Assembly: GCA_000472185.1 (NCBI GenBank)
Contig: AVDB01000002.1
Span: 310,001 to 374,000 of the forward strand
Origin: Rhodobacteraceae bacterium HIMB11
GTDB lineage: Bacteria > Pseudomonadota > Alphaproteobacteria > Rhodobacterales > Rhodobacteraceae
Direction: 5' to 3'
DNA length: 64,000 nucleotides
Below the pieces are notes generated by a model that saw only the letters and a list, made by a program, of their open reading frames with translations, did no database searches and had not been told where the DNA came from. A program made the position numbers and the translations under genes. Below are positions 59,820-64,000 of this stretch, piece by piece; within the stretch, counting starts at the first letter, position 1, and each line of letters starts with the position of its first letter.

Positions 59820-60092
59820 TCACCCTCGTGATAAAAACTGTCTTTTACATGGTTCTATTAACTCAAGCATTTTTTGTCTGCCAGTGAGATTTTTTTCTGC
59901 TTCTTCAAACGATGGATAAAGCGCGATGGAAATACCTGAAGTAGGACCTGTCTGAATATTTATAACCTGTAATTGATTAGGGAACAGATCATCCCTCACT
60001 TCAGCATAGATTTTCTCTACTTCGCCCATGCCGCTTTCGTCAAAAATTCCATCATCGTCACTCGTGCAATCGCCATCACACCTAACCCTCAA
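59820..60092 (-). CDS. small protein of unknown function
   Basis: The frame gives up to 90 residues if a TTG at 60092 is used, or 69 from ATG 60029. LFPNQLQVINIQTGPTSGIS and LYPSFEEAEKNLTGRQKMLE suggest a short alpha/beta, ABM-like (monooxygenase-type dimeric) fold. The frame begins right after the stop of the 60093-60431 gene, so the two are coupled or are parts of one decayed gene. The N-terminal Asp-rich stretch (CDGDCTSDDDG) is unusual for the fold and may not be translated. Confidence 0.45.
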   Translation of the reverse strand: MRVRCDGDCTSDDDGIFDESGMGEVEKIYAEVRDDLFPNQLQVINIQTGPTSGISIALYPSFEEAEKNLTGRQKMLELIEPCKRQFLSRG

Positions 60093-60431
60093 TTATCTAC
60101 TAAAATAGTGTTGATCGACTTTCTGATCCGCCGGCATAAACGCTGAGGTGAAACGTTCTGTCTCAAATACAATGGAGGAAAAAAACTCTGTCATACCCCA
60201 AGCCTCTATCTGTTTATAAACTTGCTCCTCATTTTCGGCCAAAAAGTGTGTGCAGTAGAAGTCACTTTTCATTCCCTGCCATACTTGCATTGCCGTTGCA
60301 AAATCGCCTTCGACAGTAGCGGCCCATTCTCCATGTGTCAGGTCCTCAGAATATACAGTTTTAAAGTATTCTTTGTACTGCTCGGCCGCCTCATCACTGT
60401 GTACGCTATGTATTGCGATAAAGTTTTTCAT
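60093..60431 (-). CDS. hypothetical protein
   Basis: 112 residues from ATG 60431 (MKNFIAIHSVHSDEAAEQYK). WQGMKSDFYCTHFLAENEEQ and a late helix (VYKQIEAWGMTEFF) suggest a small alpha/beta fold, possibly of the ABM/dimeric-barrel type, like the gene at 61508. No ribosome site is seen at a fitting distance; the predicted promoter would place the transcript start at or next to the ATG (leaderless). No family recognised. Confidence 0.5.
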   Translation of the reverse strand: MKNFIAIHSVHSDEAAEQYKEYFKTVYSEDLTHGEWAATVEGDFATAMQVWQGMKSDFYCTHFLAENEEQVYKQIEAWGMTEFFSSIVFETERFTSAFMPADQKVDQHYFSR

Positions 60432-60437
60432 GCCTCG

Positions 60438-60467
60438 AATATGAACCAGCGTAGGGGGGTGGGTCAA
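60438..60467 (-). promoter_or_regulatory. promoter of the gene at 60431
   Basis: On the minus strand TTGACC, 18 nt and CATATT. The -35 region TTTGTCTTTGACCCACC is shared with the GFA promoter (one difference), suggesting common regulation. Confidence 0.35.
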
Positions 60468-60564
60468 AGACAAATATCAACAATTGGTAACCGGCGTCCC
60501 CTCCTTTTTTGCGTTCTTGGAATTTTTAGCTGAATACGCAATGAAATATATGAGCTAAAATATA

Positions 60565-61158
60565 TTATTGGTTCAACAAAGACTGCAGTGAGATCAAGAC
60601 AACGAAGATTAAGCACGTCGCCATCACGATATTTATTTGCTTTTGTCGATGTGCTGATAAATTAAGTTCGTTAAGTTTTACTCCAGCTAGTAGCCAAGTG
60701 AAATGAAACGAAAACCAGAGCAAGTTCATCACAACAAGTTTTACCAAAACTTCTGCTAGAAAGTTATCTGGGTATAAAACAAAACCACTAAAAAATGTTG
60801 TATGGGCGGCGTACGCTTTTGGATTTAATATTTGAAGGATTACGCCTGTCGAAAGAGTTGGCGCGCTCATGTGTATAAAAGCAACCTTGGAACCAGCAAA
60901 AGCGATGCGTAAACCAAGATAACCAAAGTAACTGGCGCAGGCTATGAATAGTACGCCTCGAATAATCGGATCAGCTAAAATTATGGTTGCGACACCTGAT
61001 ATAACTGCAAGACTAACGATTGTATGACCCAGCCACAAACCTGTCACATAGTTTAAACCTCTAGTCCATCCGTAAGCGGCTCCTGTTCCCGCGAGCGATA
61101 AGACGGCAGGACCAGGCGTTACAAACATCAAAATACAAACGGTGATGAAAGAAAGCAT
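60565..61158 (-). CDS. LysE family translocator
   Basis: 197 residues with six hydrophobic helices. VCILMFVTPGPAVLSLAGTG is the RhtB/LysE N-terminal signature (TPGP) and ILQILNPKAYAAHTTFFSGF is the second conserved loop (NPK). Members export amino acids or homoserine lactones. It is AT-rich and differs clearly from the LysE/ArgO gene at 27917. Single gene. Confidence 0.82.
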   Translation of the reverse strand: MLSFITVCILMFVTPGPAVLSLAGTGAAYGWTRGLNYVTGLWLGHTIVSLAVISGVATIILADPIIRGVLFIACASYFGYLGLRIAFAGSKVAFIHMSAPTLSTGVILQILNPKAYAAHTTFFSGFVLYPDNFLAEVLVKLVVMNLLWFSFHFTWLLAGVKLNELNLSAHRQKQINIVMATCLIFVVLISLQSLLNQ

Positions 61159-61507
61159 GGTGTCAACTTACTGGCCTTTCCGAAACACTCAATCAAAGAG
61201 AAATTAATTCTCTCAAATATGCCTTCACATCTGACATCAAAGGAGGACATTATGGCAGATTGTGGTAGTGGTAGAAGCCTGACGGGGAAGTGTATGGGCT
61301 GGCACACTTTGACTGAAGAGCAATATTAAGAAAAAAGCTGCTTACGAAACTAAGAAAGCCGAATAATAACTACTAAATTTTGCCCGCATCGACTGTGTAA
61401 TGTTTGATGGGGTTTTCACCCAACATCTACATTGATTAAACTGGACGTAGCCAGTAGCCCAAGCCTATGTTGGTGGCCATTGGTATTGCGTGCGCGTTTT
61501 AAAGAGA
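61159..61507. other. 349-nt region with one small frame
   Basis: Apart from the small plus-strand frame at 61252 there is no gene. The region right of 61370 shows no hairpin or repeat I can defend. Confidence 0.4.
61252..61366 (+). pseudogene. tiny Cys-containing frame with a strong ribosome site, frameshifted
   Basis: AAAGGAGG stands 5 nt before the ATG at 61252, one of the best ribosome sites in the window. The frame codes for 25 residues starting MADCGSGRSLTGKCMGWHTL and stops at 61327. If one T at 61324-61327 is skipped, reading continues with KKKAAYETKKAE to a double stop at 61364. The Lys/Ala-rich end looks like a natural tail, so a small protein of about 38 residues was probably broken here. 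Confidence 0.45.
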
Positions 61508-61825
61508 TCAAGCTGTTCTATCCTGTGGCAACTGAGTTTGAACGGCATAAGCGGGTCCTTTATATTCTTCTATCATGGTGACACCGCCCTCCTTTGCTGC
61601 AAAATCTCTCTGAAATGTGTTTTTTTCCAAAAACGCATGGTAACTGTCTTCGGACTTATAGATTGCTACGGATCCATGAGTGTATTCGTCAATTTGATAC
61701 CAAATGGTTTCAAGAACGTGTTCTTCATTGTCAAAAGTATCTCTAACTATCATCATATAGTCGATTGCTTCCTCGGCGTTTATTGGTTTTTCGTGCTTCC
61801 AGAAAGCATTAACTATATATTTCAT
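61508..61825 (-). CDS. small ABM-like protein of unknown function
   Basis: 105 residues from ATG 61825 with AGGA in front: MKYIVNAFWKHEKPINAEEA. The alternating strand/helix pattern (YMMIVRDTF, HVLETIWYQIDEY, VAIYKSEDSYHAFLEKNTFQ) fits a dimeric alpha/beta barrel. No catalytic site assigned. It is 4 nt downstream of the NTF2-like gene, so the two form an operon. Confidence 0.55.
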   Translation of the reverse strand: MKYIVNAFWKHEKPINAEEAIDYMMIVRDTFDNEEHVLETIWYQIDEYTHGSVAIYKSEDSYHAFLEKNTFQRDFAAKEGGVTMIEEYKGPAYAVQTQLPQDRTA

Positions 61826-61829
61826 ACGA

Positions 61830-62162
61830 TTATTCCTTTGGAGGTAACGGCGTAGCGCCTGTTTCAACTCTGGTTAGCATGCCGTCAGTCTTGGTAAAGA
61901 CGTACATGACAGCATCGCGCGTGCCATTAGCAGAATTTGTAATTTGATGAACAACCATGATGTCATCATTTTCGTAAAGGCATCTTATGTTTTCTGCATA
62001 TGCATCTGAAAGAATAATCGCTGTAATGCGCTCTAACCAAAGGTCGGGGTCTATCACGGTACCCGTTGAATGCATGATAATTTCAATCTCAGGATCAATA
62101 ATTGAGGTGAAAGCCTCTATGTCTCCTGTTTCCCAAAACTGCTTGTATTTTTCAAAAAGCAT
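61830..62162 (-). CDS. SnoaL/NTF2-like protein
   Basis: 110 residues: MLFEKYKQFWETGDIEAFTS, then IDPEIEIIMHSTGTVIDPDL, and the late VVHQITNSANGTRDAVMYVF, which is the usual SnoaL-like order of helix, strand and sheet. His in IMHSTG and Asp residues might line the pocket. The function is unknown. It is the first gene of a pair with the 61508 gene. Confidence 0.7.
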   Translation of the reverse strand: MLFEKYKQFWETGDIEAFTSIIDPEIEIIMHSTGTVIDPDLWLERITAIILSDAYAENIRCLYENDDIMVVHQITNSANGTRDAVMYVFTKTDGMLTRVETGATPLPPKE

Positions 62163-62213
62163 CCGCCAAGGTCCTGTAAAATAAACTTACCGTAAATCTG
62201 AGGGAACCACACC

Positions 62214-62258
62214 ATGGGTCTGTTTGACAACTTTAAAAGAGCTGAGGTCTGCCTCTAA
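62214..62258 (+). pseudogene. remnant frame MGLFDNFKRAEV
   Basis: GAGGGAACCACACC before the ATG is a good ribosome site, and MGLFDNFKRAEV resembles the starts of several small stress or envelope proteins (MGLFDxxK). After 14 codons a stop appears and nothing similar continues, so I read it as the stump of a deleted gene. Confidence 0.3.
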
Positions 62259-62317
62259 GTCGAACGTCAACAACGCAGTGATCAAAAATCTAAGTGCATA
62301 TCCCACTCTCTGATGAA

Positions 62318-62349
62318 TGCCCCCCGATGATCCCCATGCAGTGGGGGTT
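62318..62349. repeat. 32-nt imperfect repeat, copy 2
   Basis: TGCCCCCC, G, ATGATCCC and, after 4 variable nt, CAGTGGGGGTT. Here CCCCA/TGGGG can fold into a small hairpin. It is the partner of 59706-59737. Confidence 0.5.
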
Positions 62350-62436
62350 CGATGACAAGATTGGGGAAAGACTAATTGACGTATCTGTCAAACGGCGGAA
62401 GTATATCGGGTATCACAATCGATATGTTTTTAAAAA

Positions 62437-62982
62437 GTGAGTGATCACGTAATGTATTTTGCACGCGGTATAAGGGCTCCGTCATTCAGTTTAAGATCAA
62501 CGGATGACACCAGGCTTAATTTAAGTGATCTAGCTGGCAAATATGGCACAGTTGTGGTGTTCATATGCAATCACTGCCCGTATGTTGTTCGTGCGTTAGA
62601 AGACATGAAATTTGAAGCTCAGGCCCTTCAAAATAAAGGAATTGAAGTCATAGCAATTTGTTCAAACGATCCGATTAAATATCCTGACGATAGCTTTGAT
62701 AAGATGCAGAAATTTGCTGTGCAGAACGCATTTAATTTCCCTTATCTACATGATGAAGATCAATCTGTTGCGCGGGCATATGATGCTCAATGCACGCCAG
62801 ACTTCTTTGGGTTTAATTCAGCTTTGGAGCTGGAATATCGCGGACGCCTGAATAATCGGCGTGATGGCGCCACCGGACTGTCCCGTGAACTTTACGATGC
62901 AATGATGCAAATCAAGGAAACAGGTAAAGGGCCTGATCAACAGCTTCCCTCGATTGGATGCTCAATAAAGTGGGCGGATTAA
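62437..62982 (+). CDS. thioredoxin-family (redoxin) protein
   Basis: 181 residues if the GTG at 62437 is used, 176 from ATG 62452; neither has a strong ribosome site. APSFSLRSTDDTRLNLSDLA and VVVFICNHCPYVVRALEDM show the peroxiredoxin/AhpC-TSA-like thioredoxin fold with the CxxC-type NHCPYV site, having one Cys in place of two. The later QCTPDFFGFNS is the conserved cis-Pro region. Thiol-peroxidase or thiol-disulfide roles are possible. The next gene follows after 1 nt. Confidence 0.8.
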   Translation: MSDHVMYFARGIRAPSFSLRSTDDTRLNLSDLAGKYGTVVVFICNHCPYVVRALEDMKFEAQALQNKGIEVIAICSNDPIKYPDDSFDKMQKFAVQNAFNFPYLHDEDQSVARAYDAQCTPDFFGFNSALELEYRGRLNNRRDGATGLSRELYDAMMQIKETGKGPDQQLPSIGCSIKWAD

Positions 62983-62983
62983 G

Positions 62984-63895
62984 ATGTCTAATCATATGGA
63001 TTACTCAGCAGGTGCAGCTTGGATGCATGGAAAGGTCATCCCAATTTCTGAAGCAAAAATATCAGTCTTAGATTGGGGTTTGACACGTTCTGACATTACT
63101 TATGACGTCGTCCACGTCTGGAATGGGGCTTTTTTTAGGATAGATGATTATCTAGAACGCTTTATAACATCTATGAGTAAACTCAGGTTAGATGTTGGAC
63201 TTGATAAAGAACAAATACGGTCAGCACTTATAAACCTAATTTCTACCTCTGGATTAAAATCAGCTTACGTATCGATGGTAGCATCACGTGGCACCCCAAT
63301 TATTCCAGGAACGCGCGACCCAAGGTCTTGCAAAAACCACTTTTACGCCTGGGCTGTTCCATTCGTTTGGGTCATTCCAAAAGATGTTGCAAAACGTGGG
63401 GCACATATTTCCATTGCAAAGGAAACGAGGCGTATATCTGCACAATCAGTAGACCCCACAGTAAAAAACTATCATTGGGGTGACATGACGGCTGCATTAT
63501 TTCAAGCACTTGATGACGGTTACGATACCACAGTTTTATTGGATCAGAATGATCATATTACTGAAGGGCCAGGTTTCAATATCTTTGCTGTAATAAATGG
63601 AAAAGTTGTTACGCCTAAGTCTGGGGCGCTTGAGGGCATTACGAGAAAAACTGTTTTTGATATTTGCAGTGAGCTGCAAATTCCGTGTTCGACAACCGAT
63701 ATTTCTGCGATGGCGCTGCAGAATGCTGACGAGGTATTCACAGCGACAACTGCTGGGGGGATAGTTCCGGTGACACGCGTTAACGACTGTATTTTGGGTA
63801 ATGATGCCCCCGGTGCAGTAACCCACAAAATATTAGATACTTACTGGGATTTTCACAAACGCCCAGATTTAAACACAGACATTATCTACAAATAG
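62984..63895 (+). CDS. PLP-dependent class IV aminotransferase
   Basis: 303 residues. ISVLDWGLTRSDITYDVVHV near residue 30, the catalytic Lys in PTVKNYHWGDMTAAL at about 159, VLLDQNDHITEGPGFNIFAV, and TATTAGGIVPVTRVN near 270 are class IV motifs. The family includes branched-chain aminotransferases, D-amino-acid transaminases and aminodeoxychorismate lyases. The sequence has the look of branched-chain or (R)-amine transaminases; the substrate is open. It is co-transcribed with the redoxin gene. Confidence 0.85.
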   Translation: MSNHMDYSAGAAWMHGKVIPISEAKISVLDWGLTRSDITYDVVHVWNGAFFRIDDYLERFITSMSKLRLDVGLDKEQIRSALINLISTSGLKSAYVSMVASRGTPIIPGTRDPRSCKNHFYAWAVPFVWVIPKDVAKRGAHISIAKETRRISAQSVDPTVKNYHWGDMTAALFQALDDGYDTTVLLDQNDHITEGPGFNIFAVINGKVVTPKSGALEGITRKTVFDICSELQIPCSTTDISAMALQNADEVFTATTAGGIVPVTRVNDCILGNDAPGAVTHKILDTYWDFHKRPDLNTDIIYK

Positions 63896-64000
63896 ATAGT
63901 GAAAAACCTAGATTAATTTAGGTATTGGCAAAACCTTAACCGCAATTCTTTCTCACACAAAGCCTGTCATACTTGTCATAAGTAGATGATGAATATGATA

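Overview
The window reads as chromosomal DNA of a marine alphaproteobacterium of the Rhodobacteraceae (Roseobacter-type). Pointers are the protein flavour and gene sets: short-form proS, hdaA next to ppx, rplY-pth-ychF, an alpha-type RNase P RNA, a TRAP transporter with a Tat-exported binding protein, and a ceramidase-domain protein beside gatCA. No taxonomic search was run, so this is an inference.

Region 1-43.3 kb is core-like, dense and moderately GC-rich. From left to right it holds: the lysC start; a DUF1178 gene; a TRAP uptake operon (binding protein, small permease, very long large permease); pxpA; a TetR regulator divergent from a CoA-transferase/nitroreductase pair; a metallo-hydrolase; a ceramidase-domain membrane protein; gatC-gatA; an excalibur lipoprotein and a cell-wall amidase; rnpB; rpmG; a Bax-inhibitor protein; a quinone reductase; an HTH regulator; an inositol-phosphatase family gene with an 8-oxoguanine deaminase, convergent to guanine deaminase; an mgtE / folate cyclo-ligase / ymdB / EamA / SLC13 operon; yebC; a winged-helix gene and a LysE exporter separated by a striking double inverted repeat; EamA, VOC, GNAT and DnaJ genes; a decayed endonuclease followed by an RTX remnant; ppx, hdaA, an AI-2E transporter; proS; a doubly frameshifted DUF2332 pseudogene; pth, rplY, an FMN hydroxy-acid dehydrogenase, trpA and ychF.

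Region 43.38-58.40 kb is an integrated island of about 14.9 kb. It is inserted in the 3' end of a tRNA-Ser(GCU) gene and bounded by a 15-bp direct repeat. Near each end lies a tandem 12-nt-spaced repeat that looks like integrase arm sites. The right end carries the mobility and replication core: tyrosine integrase, an unknown gene, an AlpA-like excisionase/regulator, a small protein and a RecA-fold ATPase. The middle carries a 1077-residue helicase with a nuclease-like insert and topoisomerase zinc ribbons, an SSB, a GIY-YIG/NUMOD-type protein paired with a zinc-ribbon/AlbA_2 protein, and a DUF5681 gene. The left end has two secreted enzymes sharing a freshly duplicated peptidoglycan-binding N-terminus. 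The only convincing plus-strand operon of the island (50.83-51.60 kb) encodes four overlapping single-pass membrane microproteins, each ending in a tail with paired cysteines. I do not recognise them, and they are the best candidate for an undescribed system.

Region 58.40-64 kb is accessory in character (AT-richer, small NTF2-like and unknown proteins, GFA protein, LysE exporter, redoxin, class IV aminotransferase). It begins with a 12-nt-spaced TGTCCCC repeat like the arm sites of a different integrase, and a GC-alternating block, so a second, older element may lie in tandem.
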